64,000 nucleotides of DNA from an uncultured Spirochaetaceae bacterium (lineage in GTDB: Bacteria > Spirochaetota > Spirochaetia > Sphaerochaetales > Sphaerochaetaceae). A program made the translations under genes and the position numbers. The DNA is taken from NCBI GenBank assembly GCA_944389105.1, contig CALXLD010000022.1, positions 124,001 through 188,000 on the forward strand, in the 5' to 3' direction. How positions within the stretch are numbered: the first letter of the stretch is position 1; each line of letters begins with the position of its first letter. Positions 8,586 to 16,952 of the stretch are shown here, one piece after another. Under the pieces are notes generated by a model that was not told the origin of the DNA, did not search any database, and worked only from the letters and a program-made list of their open reading frames with translations.

Positions 8586-9077
8586 TTAGAAATCCCAGCC
8601 GAATCCAATTGAAGGAAGCGGAATTATAAATGAAGGATTCTTTCCATAGTTTTCACCAATCTGGCCGAGGTCAGTGATAAAACCTGTTCCTAGTCTTATG
8701 AACATATTATTTGTAATCGTGAAATCAAAATCAGCTGTTACAAAGAAATCCAGACCAAGTGCAGGATTAAGACCGAAAACAGCACCAGCACCAAGTATGA
8801 AATCACAAGTAGAACTTATGTCTGTCTGATATGCATAACCAACACTCAGGTCAATTTCATTCATGGAAAGAAGAACACCGACAAGCATTCCATGTCCTCT
8901 ACCAAAATCCAGATCAACTTCTCCGTCAACAGAGAATGTATAGCTTGCATTATCGCTTATCTGAAGTTCTCCGAAAGTTCCCTGTCCACCTACAACAAGG
9001 CTTGCATCGACTGCTGCCGCAAGAGATGATACACAGATAGCAAGTACAGCAAACACTACCAAAATGCGCTTTTTCAT
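8586..9077 (-). CDS. Small beta-barrel outer-membrane protein
   Basis: A 163-residue protein. The first ~22 residues form a Sec signal peptide (KKR, a hydrophobic run, LAAAVDA) with no lipobox. The mature part alternates polar and hydrophobic residues in strands and ends in GFGWDF, the aromatic C-terminus recognised by the BAM machinery. At about 140 mature residues it fits an eight-stranded barrel. GGAGGAGG sits 6 bases before the ATG. A hairpin with a T run lies just upstream, at the predicted 5' end of the mRNA. Its function beyond an outer-membrane role is not visible. Confidence 0.75.
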   Translation of the reverse strand: MKKRILVVFAVLAICVSSLAAAVDASLVVGGQGTFGELQISDNASYTFSVDGEVDLDFGRGHGMLVGVLLSMNEIDLSVGYAYQTDISSTCDFILGAGAVFGLNPALGLDFFVTADFDFTITNNMFIRLGTGFITDLGQIGENYGKNPSFIIPLPSIGFGWDF

Positions 9078-9094
9078 AAATCCTCCTCCAGAAA

Positions 9095-9152
9095 AAAGGG
9101 GAAATCTCCCCTTTCAGATTTCATTTTTAACCAACAGGAGAATGTTAATCAA
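9095..9152 (-). promoter_or_regulatory. Promoter and 5'-end hairpin of the outer-membrane protein gene; possible terminator of the upstream operon
   Basis: On the minus strand TTGATT (9147-9152) and TAAAAA (9124-9129) are 17 bases apart, placing transcription start near 9117. The hairpin AAAGGGGA/TCCCCTTT (arms 9107-9114 and 9095-9102) begins at once, followed by six Ts and the GGAGGAGG ribosome binding site. For transcripts from the preceding operon (stop at 9173) the same element works as a terminator; for the local promoter it would be a 5'-terminal stem-loop, as on ompA-type mRNAs. Confidence 0.5.
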
Positions 9153-9172
9153 CAAAGGAAAAGACATTGTAT

Positions 9173-9916
9173 TTAAAATCCTCCTACATTCTTAGGGAAT
9201 ATCCTGCTGCCATACTGAGCTGCAAAAACCTTTCCGTCCTCATCTCTGACAGCTGTCAGATAAACATCAGAGTATTTCTTTCTTACTATACCCTGCCAAG
9301 GATAAACCGCAATCAGGTCGACATGTTTTCCGTTGAGATCCATCAGCAGCTTTCCGTCAGAAATGTACAAAGAGAAACTATCACCCTCTCCTGAAACATA
9401 ATCCCCTGCAAGTTCCTCCATCTCTTCATTGCTCCACGTTCTGTTTTCATGTACAGGAAGGGATGGCCTGACAGGAAGATCGCAGCAGTAATTTACGGCA
9501 GCATCCGCAATCGTCCCCACGGAAACATCCATAGTATTGCAGAGGACCACAACACCAAATCCTTTCTGCGGGCAGAATGAGAAACTCGAAGAAACCCCAG
9601 GCAGGCTTCCTGTATGATCAATGAGCGTCATATCACCAAGCTGTCTGATTTCAAGGCCATATCCATAGTAGACACCAGGTTTCATAAGAATTCTTGGCTT
9701 CTGAATTTCCCTTACGAATCTATCATGAAGGATATTAAGCTCTGTCCACGGAGAATGAGGAAGATCCTCATTATGGACATAAAGCGCAAAGCACTGGGCA
9801 CCGACTCCGTTTTCTTCAAGATTCCTTTTTGTAAGATAAAGCGGACTATCGAGCAGGGAATTCCCAGCTCCTAGACGATTCAGGCTATAAATTGTATCTG
9901 AATGAAGATCTATCAT
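9173..9916 (-). pseudogene. In-frame chimera: M19 dipeptidase N-terminus joined to a serine beta-lactamase-family C-terminus
   Basis: The 247-residue open frame has two unrelated parts. Residues 1-70 (MIDLHSDTIYSL, then GVGAQCFALYVH and SPW) look like the start of a membrane dipeptidase (M19, zinc H-x-D motif). From about residue 72 (YYGYGLEI, LIDHTGSLPGVSS) it is the C-terminal third of a class C beta-lactamase/D-alanyl-peptidase family protein, with its HTG motif and a DUF3471-like lipocalin tail. The M19 barrel and the beta-lactamase SxxK nucleophile are both absent, so neither activity is expected. Most likely two adjacent genes were fused by an internal deletion with junction near 9700-9710. 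It overlaps the gene before it by 4 bases and could still be translated. Confidence 0.65.
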
Positions 9917-10881
9917 CGTTTTTTCCCCAGCAGCAGCCCCAGAGACTCTCTGCGTATAGGAAGTTTCGAATCAGGGTAGCCGTCTGCAGAATAATAACAA
10001 TACCAGGTCTCTTCGTTTTCCTTGTACCGCAGATCACATGAGGTGATATACCCTGAAGCCCATCCCTGTTCCGGAGTCATCTGCATCACGCATTCATCCC
10101 TGAAGGAAAGGCCATCCTCACTCTGGGACAGAAGCATGACCGATCTGGATTTTCTGTTTTCTCTATCGTAATAACGTGTACAGCTGACAGCAGCAACTGC
10201 ATCTGAACAGGGAATTATCTTTACAGAACCAGAAGCAAGGTTTCTGTACCTGCTTTCAGGATCTGTAACGATAACTGGTTCCGGCATAATCTCATAAGGT
10301 CCTTCGAGATAATATGATTCTGCGTACATCAGCCTGGCAGCTGTCTTCTCCCCTGTGTCATACATCCGAGTCTCGCCTGCGCCAAAATAAAGCCTGTACC
10401 GGCCCTCCCACTGAATGAGCTGAGGCCGTGAAATCCGCCTTATTCCACCCCGCCATGAGGAGGCTGCAATTGATGAGGAATCGATGATCTTCCGAGGTTC
10501 AGACCACAGTGCAAGATCTGAGGAGCTGGACAGCATTATCCTCGAAGAAACCGTATTCTCGCCTCTCCTTCTGAAGCTTCTTGAATGAAGCTCAAAAAGC
10601 ATATAGTAAATACTTCCTTCCTTATAGATAAAAGGAGAATGGGCCCGGAAAAAAACAGTATGCTCCCTTTTCCACTCAAGCCCCGATGTGGAAGTATAGT
10701 GCTCAACCCCCTTCCAGGTATGAGCGAACAGATGCCAGAGAGCATCCGGCGACTCATCCGGAAGAAGGAATGCTGGGTCAGAAAGCCTTGGCGCTATATA
10801 AGGATTTCCGGTAGCTATCGGTTCATCATTGAATGAATACCAGTAGATATCATCAAGTGAACGCACAGGAACAAAGCGCAA
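9913..10881 (-). CDS. Glycoside hydrolase-like five-bladed beta-propeller protein (GH43/GH32-like)
   Basis: A 322-residue cytoplasmic protein (no signal peptide). Repeated patterns such as DPAFLLPD, HSPFIYKEGSIYYMLFE, SRPQLIQWEGRYRLYFGAG and TWYCYYSADG are typical blades of GH43/GH32/GH68/DUF377-type propellers, where Asp/Glu residues in the central cavity act on furanosides or mannosides. The substrate cannot be read from sequence. The start is a TTG at 10881 preceded by a G-rich ribosome binding site; no ATG fits. It is the fourth gene of the nif3-lspA operon and overlaps the next frame by ATGA. Confidence 0.65.
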   Translation of the reverse strand: MRFVPVRSLDDIYWYSFNDEPIATGNPYIAPRLSDPAFLLPDESPDALWHLFAHTWKGVEHYTSTSGLEWKREHTVFFRAHSPFIYKEGSIYYMLFELHSRSFRRRGENTVSSRIMLSSSSDLALWSEPRKIIDSSSIAASSWRGGIRRISRPQLIQWEGRYRLYFGAGETRMYDTGEKTAARLMYAESYYLEGPYEIMPEPVIVTDPESRYRNLASGSVKIIPCSDAVAAVSCTRYYDRENRKSRSVMLLSQSEDGLSFRDECVMQMTPEQGWASGYITSCDLRYKENEETWYCYYSADGYPDSKLPIRRESLGLLLGKKR

Positions 10882-10884
10882 TGC

Positions 10885-11193
10885 TTATTCCCCCCTTTCC
10901 TTCCTGTATTTCTTCGGAGTGAAAATAGGGGCAAGCTTGTTTTCAAGATCAAATCTGGCAGATGCCCACTTTATGAGCTTTGAATAGACAAAGAATGAGA
11001 GGAATATCGATCCAGCAAACCAGATAAGCGGTAAAATGAAGCTCATTGACTGCATCTCCATTACCTGTGGGAACACAGAAGGAAGCAGGGCAAAGAGCAG
11101 GATAAAAAGCAATACGAAAAATACAATGAGCAGGACAAGATTCAGCAGAGTCGCGACTATCATGAAAACAGCTGTCTTACCTTTCTTATTCAT
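10885..11193 (-). CDS. Small membrane protein downstream of lspA
   Basis: About 102 residues with two long hydrophobic segments (about 7-38 and 52-72) and a basic, cytoplasmic-looking tail with FTPKKYRKERGE at the end. AAAGGAGG sits 8 bases before the 11193 ATG, better than the in-frame start at 11235. It overlaps the end of lspA by 8 bases, so the two are translationally coupled. No known family recognised; the position suggests a role linked to envelope or lipoprotein biogenesis, but that is only guilt by association. Confidence 0.7.
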   Translation of the reverse strand: MNKKGKTAVFMIVATLLNLVLLIVFFVLLFILLFALLPSVFPQVMEMQSMSFILPLIWFAGSIFLSFFVYSKLIKWASARFDLENKLAPIFTPKKYRKERGE

Positions 11194-11710
11194 CAGATTT
11201 TTTCCTCCTTTCAGTAAAAAGCACAATGATAACAAGAAAAATCACGGAGATAACCACCGATGCATCAGCGATGTTGTAAGTCGGGAATCTCTCCATTCCG
11301 AATAGTCCGTAATTGTTTGTGGAAATCCAGTCCACAACGCGCAGGGAACGGAATATCCTGTCAATCAGATTTCCAACCCCTCCACCAATAATGCCCGCAA
11401 TACACCACCTTTCAGCATTTGTAAGCTCTTTATCGAACCTGCTGGCTATTATTGCATATGAAAGCACCACCATCAGAACAAGAGGCAGCCCTATGAAGAA
11501 AATATACTTCACCCATTCAGGGAGCCCGGCTCCCAAAGAAAAGGCGACGGCATCGTTACGCACATGGCAAATCCAGAGGAAGTCTCCGAAAAGAGAAATA
11601 CCAACAGATCCTTCCGGTATGAAATGCACAATGATGGCCTTTGTCAGCTGATCGAGAAGAACAACAGCAGCTGACAGAATAAATGGCAGATATCTTTTCT
11701 TATCTCTCAA
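11186..11710 (-). CDS. lspA: Prolipoprotein signal peptidase II
   Basis: A 174-residue membrane aspartic protease that removes signal peptides from lipid-modified prolipoproteins. Four transmembrane segments are visible. The catalytic aspartates lie in GNLIDR (about 125) and YNIADASV (about 153), and the N-terminal VLLDQLTKAI and VRNDAVAFSLG match the family's conserved boxes. Normal length. It overlaps the nif3-like gene upstream (4 bases) and the small membrane gene downstream (8 bases). Likely clients in this window include the lipoproteins at 5823 and 51059. Confidence 0.95.
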   Translation of the reverse strand: MRDKKRYLPFILSAAVVLLDQLTKAIIVHFIPEGSVGISLFGDFLWICHVRNDAVAFSLGAGLPEWVKYIFFIGLPLVLMVVLSYAIIASRFDKELTNAERWCIAGIIGGGVGNLIDRIFRSLRVVDWISTNNYGLFGMERFPTYNIADASVVISVIFLVIIVLFTERRKKSDE

Positions 11711-12465
11711 AGTCCTGTCTCCGCATCAATAAAGAAGGATTCAATCCCAAGTTCTCTCTCAGTGAATCTCATCAAAGCCCTGACTCCGAATACCTCGCTT
11801 CTGTAGTGTCCGCCAGAGAGAAGGTTCATTCCGTTCTCCTTCACAGTATGGAAAATCTCATGAGGAGCTGTACCTGTAATAAAGAGATCAAGTCCTTCTG
11901 CAATAGCCTGATCAACATCCTCTCCGCCACCTCCGGATATTATTCCTACAGTGTCTATCATGTCGGGACCGAATTTGATGACCTGCATTCCGGTATCAGG
12001 TGAAAAGCCCAGAAGCCTTGCTATCTCAGGAATTGTCATGGGAAATGGAAGATGTCCCTTGAAACCCAGCTTCACGCCTTTGTAAAGTCCGAAAGGATCG
12101 AATTCCCTCATGCCAAGGGTCAGTGCCATCTGAGCATTGTTTCCATACATCGGATGAGCATCCAGCGGAAGATGTACGGCAAAAAGCGTCAGGCCGCCAT
12201 CAATAGCTCTTTTTACCCTTCTGTAATGACTGCCGGTCAAAGCAACGGGAGATCCCCAGAAAAGACCATGATGGACAACGAGGATATCCGCACCGCCTTC
12301 TACAGCCTGGTCGATTGTATCGAATGAAGCATCTACTGCGAATGCCGCTTTCTTAAGCTCTCTGTCAGGTGCTCCTATCTGGACACCGTTGAGGGAGATA
12401 TCGAAAGGAAAGGATTCTATCATAAGCCTCTTTTCCAGATCTTCCGTATATTCTCTTACAAACAT
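11707..12465 (-). CDS. Nif3-like dinuclear metal centre protein
   Basis: About 252 residues. ILVVHHGLFWG, VHLPLDAHP and GTAPHE are the conserved metal-binding boxes of the NIF3/YbgI family, which form toroidal hexamers with two metals per subunit; the function is debated (a GTP cyclohydrolase I type 2 label is common in databases). I chose the ATG at 12465 because a minus-strand TATACT ends seven bases before it, implying a leaderless transcript; the longer in-frame start near 12516 adds an atypical Gly/Cys-rich leader. First gene of a five-gene operon, divergent from the Lon-like gene. Confidence 0.85.
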   Translation of the reverse strand: MFVREYTEDLEKRLMIESFPFDISLNGVQIGAPDRELKKAAFAVDASFDTIDQAVEGGADILVVHHGLFWGSPVALTGSHYRRVKRAIDGGLTLFAVHLPLDAHPMYGNNAQMALTLGMREFDPFGLYKGVKLGFKGHLPFPMTIPEIARLLGFSPDTGMQVIKFGPDMIDTVGIISGGGGEDVDQAIAEGLDLFITGTAPHEIFHTVKENGMNLLSGGHYRSEVFGVRALMRFTERELGIESFFIDAETGL

Positions 12466-12536
12466 AGTAGAAAGTATAATCCGTTTTCCTCCGCCGCATC
12501 CACAATCGTCGAGCATCTGCTATAATCACCAGAACG

Positions 12537-14423
12537 ATGATCAGGGAACTAAGAACTGATGAGCTGCAGCTCAGCAAAACAGAATCCTCTTTCTCCTCAA
12601 TTGAGGCAGGAATATCAATCACAGGACAGGAAAAGGCAATAAGCCTGCTTCGTCTGGGGCTTTCCATTGACCGTGTTGGCTACAATATCTTTCTTTCCGG
12701 AGATGATGGTTCTGGAAGGCTGACGGCTGTAATGGAGGAACTGAAGAACCTGCCAGAGAAACCTTCCATGCTGAAAGATGCAGCATATGTATGGTCAGGG
12801 GCCTCCCAAAGCATAAAGCTCCTGATGTTCGAAAAAGGAAAGGCTGCCGAGTTCCAGAATGATCTGACGGATTATGGGAAAGGATCAGTCTCCTTCTCCG
12901 CAATGGCTGAAAAATGGAAGGACCCCAGGATTTCATCTTTCATCTCTACCCTTCCTCCCTATTCTTCTGACAGTTCTGCTTACAGGATGAATATCATAAT
13001 CGACAGAAGCAGAGAAGAAGAGCGTACAGCAATAATAGAGACACACCCTTCGCATCAGTCTCTTTTCGGGCTTATACGCAAAGATCTTCCGCCACATCTA
13101 TCAATCGAGGCCGGATCATACCAGAGGGCAGCCGGAGGCTTCCTGATCATGAACGCAGAGGAAGTAACAGGAGATGAAGCATTATGGAAGACGCTGAAAA
13201 GATATCTCGAGATGACGCAGCGTGCCCTTTCATCTGATGCTGTTCCCGGTGAAATGATCGGCAGCATCCGTCCCGCACCGATACCGCTGATTACGAAAAT
13301 CATCCTCATAGGTACAGAGGATACCTATAACCGGCTGATAGAAAAGGATGAGAAATTCACCAGATACTTCAGGATAGCCCCTGAATTCGATTACACGATG
13401 CCAAGGAATGAGGCAAACATGAATGGCACTGTCAGATATCTGAAAGCAGCCGGGAAGGAAATGCTGCCTGCTGATGACAGCGCATACGCAGAACTTCTGA
13501 GATACTCATCATGGCTTGCTGAGGACAGGGAGAAGCTCTCAACGGAACTTTCACTTCTCGGAGATCTGCTGGATGAGGCAAATCTCCATGCACTAAGCAG
13601 AGGAAAGAACATCATAAGCGGAGAAGATGTTGAGGAAGCCCTCTACAAAAGGGACTGGCATGCATCGCTGTCAGAAGAAAACATAAACGAGGAGATAAGA
13701 AAGGGAGCTATGGTTATATCCCTCTCCGGGACAAAGGTCGGGATCGTCAATGGCCTTGCAGTCATGGACAGAGGTGTATCATCCTTCGGAACCCCCGCCG
13801 TAATCTCCGCAACTGTTGCCCCCGGAAGCGAGGGGATTGTCAATATTGAGCATGAAGCCGGCCTTTCCGGAGGTATCCATGACAAAGGTCTTCTTATTCT
13901 AGAGGGCTTTCTCCGTCACCGCTATGCAAGAACATTCCCGCTCTCGCTCTATGCGGGAATATGCTTTGAGCAGAGCTATGCGGAAGTGGATGGGGACAGT
14001 GCCTCGTTAGGAGAGCTCTATGCGCTTCTTTCCGCTATTGCAGAGATACCGCTGAGGCAGGATATCGCAGTGACGGGATCAGTGAGCCAGATGGGAGCCC
14101 TGCAGCCTGTCGGCGGAATAAACGAGAAGATACAGGGATTCTTCAATGCATGCTCCGTCTCAGGTCTTACCGGAACACAGGGGGTGATGCTGCCAAGCCA
14201 GAACGTCTCTTCCCTTATACTACCCCGGAATATCGAGAAGGCGATAGACGATGGGCTTTTCCATATATATGCGATTTCCGATATAGATGAAGGTATAGAG
14301 CTTATGTCCGGAATCAGAAGCGGCAAAAGGGACAGAAAGGGAATATTCCCCCCATCCTCATTCAACAGAAGAGTTGAAGATGGGCTGAGGAGCCTCTGCA
14401 GATATAGCCAGGAGAAGGGTTAA
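12537..14423 (+). CDS. Lon-family protease with degenerate ATPase (LonB/AAA_32-like)
   Basis: A 628-residue protein. The proteolytic domain is intact: catalytic Ser in DGDSASLGELYALL (about 483) and Lys in GGINEKIQGF (about 527), preceded by the Lon-type segment GIVNIEHEAGLSGG. The N-terminal AAA module has SGDDGSGRLTA where Walker A should be, so the nucleotide-binding Lys is replaced by Arg, as in proteins of the YcbZ/LonH group that may work without ATP. TATAAT at 12521-12526 lies 10 bases before the ATG and no Shine-Dalgarno is seen. Presumed cytoplasmic quality-control protease. Confidence 0.85.
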   Translation: MIRELRTDELQLSKTESSFSSIEAGISITGQEKAISLLRLGLSIDRVGYNIFLSGDDGSGRLTAVMEELKNLPEKPSMLKDAAYVWSGASQSIKLLMFEKGKAAEFQNDLTDYGKGSVSFSAMAEKWKDPRISSFISTLPPYSSDSSAYRMNIIIDRSREEERTAIIETHPSHQSLFGLIRKDLPPHLSIEAGSYQRAAGGFLIMNAEEVTGDEALWKTLKRYLEMTQRALSSDAVPGEMIGSIRPAPIPLITKIILIGTEDTYNRLIEKDEKFTRYFRIAPEFDYTMPRNEANMNGTVRYLKAAGKEMLPADDSAYAELLRYSSWLAEDREKLSTELSLLGDLLDEANLHALSRGKNIISGEDVEEALYKRDWHASLSEENINEEIRKGAMVISLSGTKVGIVNGLAVMDRGVSSFGTPAVISATVAPGSEGIVNIEHEAGLSGGIHDKGLLILEGFLRHRYARTFPLSLYAGICFEQSYAEVDGDSASLGELYALLSAIAEIPLRQDIAVTGSVSQMGALQPVGGINEKIQGFFNACSVSGLTGTQGVMLPSQNVSSLILPRNIEKAIDDGLFHIYAISDIDEGIELMSGIRSGKRDRKGIFPPSSFNRRVEDGLRSLCRYSQEKG

Positions 14424-15166
14424 CCGATATTCTCCATCCATTTATAGAGGAGTATGGCAGCAGCTGAGGCAACATTGATTGACCCCTTCGCTCCGAACTG
14501 CGGGATCGAGACAATACCGCAGGAAGCCATCGCAATATCCCTTGCTTCCGAAGTTATCCCAGTCTCCTCTGATCCTATTATGCAGACCCCATGATCTGGA
14601 AAAGAGAAGCTCCTGATATCCTCTCCTCCGACCTCAAGCGCAAAAACGGGAACAGGAGGGAGCGAATCGAGTTCTCCTTCCCTCCAGGGAATTCCATCAA
14701 CGGTATTCCTTGATGTTCTCATTGCCCTTGGGTGTTCAGGAGAAGCCGTACCAGGAGCAAGGATTATCTCATCAACGCAGAATGCTTCTGCATTTCTGAA
14801 AATTGCCCCGACATTATATGGAGAACGAAGATGATCGAGAAACAGCGTATGCCCAAGAACCTTCCTCTTTGACCAGTCTATTTCGCCATCTACTGTATAT
14901 TTATCCCAGTCAGCAGGGCTATCGCCAAGGATTGAAAGCACATTGTAATAAATATCCTCATACCCTGTACCCCTGCCCTTCTCATAGAACTTCCTCAGCC
15001 TATCTGCTTCTTTATCATCAACGAGATCCGAAGAAAGGATTATATCAAAGACGGAAGAAAGGTAATCTTCCTCCACCTCCTCAATATTAGCCTGATGGAA
15101 TACATCCGCAGCTTTCCTCAGCTGAACTCTGGGTTTAAGGCTCCGGATCTTCTTCAGTGTTATCAT
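14420..15166 (-). CDS. TrmH/SpoU-family RNA 2'-O-methyltransferase
   Basis: About 248 residues. The SPOUT knot motifs are present in order: RSPYNVGAIFRNAEAF (motif 1, Asn/Arg), CIIGSEETGI (motif 2) and KGSINVASAAAILLY (motif 3). The N-terminal ~100 residues form a helical substrate-recognition region not matching standard TrmH or RlmB. Target RNA unknown (tRNA or rRNA ribose). The ATG at 15166 follows AGAGGT at 5 bases; a TTG two codons upstream is less likely. It overlaps rsmI by 32 bases, so the two methyltransferases are co-transcribed, and overlaps the Lon-like gene end by 4 bases. Confidence 0.85.
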   Translation of the reverse strand: MITLKKIRSLKPRVQLRKAADVFHQANIEEVEEDYLSSVFDIILSSDLVDDKEADRLRKFYEKGRGTGYEDIYYNVLSILGDSPADWDKYTVDGEIDWSKRKVLGHTLFLDHLRSPYNVGAIFRNAEAFCVDEIILAPGTASPEHPRAMRTSRNTVDGIPWREGELDSLPPVPVFALEVGGEDIRSFSFPDHGVCIIGSEETGITSEARDIAMASCGIVSIPQFGAKGSINVASAAAILLYKWMENIG

Positions 15167-15842
15167 TATCAACCTCTGGGACCACTATAATCGCAAATTC
15201 CCCCTTGATCTTATCCTTTGCATTCAGTGCCTCGATAACGCTTTCTGGACTTCCGGTTATTATCTCCTCGAATGCCTTTGTCAGTTCGCGGCCTGCTACA
15301 ATACGGCATGAGGGAGAAACATTTCTTATATCCTCAAGCGTCTTGACCACACGGAAAGGGGACTCATAGACAATGAATGCGTTCTTCTGGGAAAAGAGCT
15401 CTTCAAGCCTCTTTGTACGACGTCCTTTTTTAGGTGAAAGGAAGCCCTCGAAAGTAAAGCTCTTCCCGATATTCCCTGCAGCAGAAACAAGTGTGACAGA
15501 AGCAGATGCTCCAGGAACAGGAACTACCCTGTGCCTGCCATCTTCCCTGACAGCCTCAACAAGTCTTGCTCCGGGATCAGATACCCCAGGAGTGCCTGCA
15601 TCAGAACAATAAGCTACATTCATTCCGCTATCTAGAAGCTCAAGAATTCCTTTTGCGCTTTCCTTCTCATTATGGGCATGGCAGGCTATAAGGCGTTTCC
15701 TGATTCCATAATGGGAAAGAAGCTGCTGCGTATGCCTTGTATCCTCACAGGCAATAACATCAACAGAACCAAGAATCCTGACAGCTCTGTAAGTGATATC
15801 CTCTAGATTCCCTATCGGGGTCGCAACCATATATAGGTCCAT
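15135..15842 (-). CDS. rsmI: 16S rRNA (cytidine1402-2'-O)-methyltransferase RsmI
   Basis: A 235-residue tetrapyrrole-methylase-fold enzyme that uses SAM to methylate C1402 in the decoding centre. Signature blocks: MVATPIGNLEDITYRA (about 5-20), CEDTRHTQQLL, CSDAGTPGVSDPG (about 79-91) and VPVPGASA. The short acidic tail (DNDNTEEDPEP) is slightly unusual. The promoter TTGAAT (15872-15877), 17 bases, TAGAAT (15849-15854) ends six bases before the ATG with no ribosome binding site, so the mRNA should be leaderless. Confidence 0.95.
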   Translation of the reverse strand: MDLYMVATPIGNLEDITYRAVRILGSVDVIACEDTRHTQQLLSHYGIRKRLIACHAHNEKESAKGILELLDSGMNVAYCSDAGTPGVSDPGARLVEAVREDGRHRVVPVPGASASVTLVSAAGNIGKSFTFEGFLSPKKGRRTKRLEELFSQKNAFIVYESPFRVVKTLEDIRNVSPSCRIVAGRELTKAFEEIITGSPESVIEALNAKDKIKGEFAIIVVPEVDNDNTEEDPEP

Positions 15843-15877
15843 ATTGCGATTCTACAGGACAGCGAAACCAGATTCAA
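15843..15877 (-). promoter_or_regulatory. rsmI promoter, leaderless type
   Basis: Minus-strand TTGAAT, 17-base spacer, TAGAAT, then six bases and the ATG. Transcription would start at or within a base or two of the start codon. Confidence 0.7.
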
Positions 15878-15901
15878 CCTTAAGCTATGCGCTATCATCA
15901 A

Positions 15902-15984
15902 GGTTATATTAACCATCTAAAGGTCAAATAAACCATAATTAGTGTACATGATTCCAATAATAAGGAGTTGGCACAGCTATTGCA
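15902..15984 (+). promoter_or_regulatory. Psp promoter 1: two PspF-type sites and a sigma-54 promoter
   Basis: GGTTATATTAACC (15902-15914) and GGTCAAATAAACC (15922-15934) are 13-bp inverted repeats spaced exactly 20 bp. The sigma-54 core TTGGCAC (15968-15974) and TTGCA (15980-15984) has GG and GC 12 bases apart, as required, predicting a start near 15995. The same layout recurs at 17951-18034. pspF lies between the two operons, so PspF is the obvious activator. Confidence 0.85.
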
Positions 15985-16009
15985 TATGGTGAGCAAGGAG
16001 AAAATAGAT

Positions 16010-16657
16010 ATGAACGCATTTAAAAGACTTGGAGATATAATCTCATCCAACATCAACTCAGCACTGGATAAGGCAGAGGATCCGGAAAAGATGATAGATC
16101 TCTCGATCAAGAAGCTCGAGGATTCCAGATGCGATATCAGAGCAGCGATTGCGGAGAAAAGCGCGGAGAAAAGCGCATATGAGAAGAAACTGGAGGGCGA
16201 ACGTGAGGCAATAGCAAGATGGACCGAGAGAGCCCGGCTTGCGGTGGGGAAAGGCCGTGACGACATGGCACGCGAGGCCATTGCCGCAAAACAGGATCTT
16301 GAAAAGAGTGCCAAAGATGATCAGAACCTCATATCCTCGCTTGGCAATGTACTTATTTCCCTGAATGAAACCTTGTCGAAAATCGAGGAAAAGCTTTCCG
16401 AGATGAAGGCAAAGTCAGCAGAACTCAAAGCACGGGCAAGGAGCGCAAAGGAGAGAATAAAGGCAAATGAAGCTATGGCGAAAAGCTCAGATGCACAGTG
16501 GCTCAGGAAGATCGAGGAGCTGAATTCCAGAATCGAGAGATGGGAAGCCGAAGCAAATATAACAGCACCAGCTGAAAACAAGACCATGACTTTCGAGGAG
16601 ATGGAGAAGGAAGAAGCTATCGAAGCCGAACTCAGGAGAATCAAGGAAAATGCGTGA
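16010..16657 (+). CDS. pspA: PspA/IM30-family membrane-stress protein (first copy)
   Basis: About 215 residues, almost all charged amphipathic helix. The start NAFKRLGDIISSNINSALDK is the PspA N-terminal amphipathic helix followed by DKAEDPEKM, the family hallmark; long coiled coils continue to about residue 180. PspA binds stressed inner membrane as ESCRT-III-like rods and restrains PspF. AAGGAG stands before the 16010 ATG; the longer frame from 15968 would begin inside the promoter. Co-transcribed with pspC (8-base overlap) from the sigma-54 promoter. Confidence 0.93.
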   Translation: MNAFKRLGDIISSNINSALDKAEDPEKMIDLSIKKLEDSRCDIRAAIAEKSAEKSAYEKKLEGEREAIARWTERARLAVGKGRDDMAREAIAAKQDLEKSAKDDQNLISSLGNVLISLNETLSKIEEKLSEMKAKSAELKARARSAKERIKANEAMAKSSDAQWLRKIEELNSRIERWEAEANITAPAENKTMTFEEMEKEEAIEAELRRIKENA

Positions 16658-16856
16658 TTACGAATACAGAAAGAAACTTCAGAGAGTTCCGAACGGCATA
16701 ATCTTCGGAGTTGCAGAAGGAATTGCCAGGTATCTGTCAATGCCTGTGTGGGTTGTCAGAGCACTCTGGATTCTTGCAGCAATCGTGACAGGTTTCTTTC
16801 CAGCAGCTGTCCTATACCTCATTCTTGCCATCGCGCTTCCTGCAGGACCAGCATAA
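16650..16856 (+). CDS. pspC: PspC-domain membrane protein (short form)
   Basis: A 68-residue protein that is essentially one PspC domain: basic start, VPNGIIFGVAEGIARYL, then two hydrophobic segments around VVRALWILAAIVTGFFP. PspC proteins sense or relay inner-membrane stress to PspA. It overlaps the pspA end by 8 bases. This two-gene operon lacks the PspB-like and DUF4097 genes of the second Psp operon. Confidence 0.9.
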   Translation: MRDYEYRKKLQRVPNGIIFGVAEGIARYLSMPVWVVRALWILAAIVTGFFPAAVLYLILAIALPAGPA

Positions 16857-16887
16857 GGAAAGACAAGCGATAGTTCTGTTTTACGGA

Positions 16888-16916
16888 CAAAGCAGGGTTC
16901 AAGCCCTGCTCTGTTC
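16888..16916. terminator. Hairpin between convergent psp operon 1 and pspF
   Basis: AGCAGGG (16891-16897) pairs with CCCTGCT (16904-16910), with flanking ACA/TGT able to extend the stem past a bulge. There is no good T run on either strand, so it is a weak terminator candidate. Confidence 0.4.
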
Positions 16917-16952
16917 ATAAGCATGGAATATCTATGGCAAACAGCATATCAG

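Noticed and set aside
8213-8608. 131-residue minus-strand reading frame
   Set aside because: It runs straight through tRNA-Ala and the palindromic repeats and resembles no protein.
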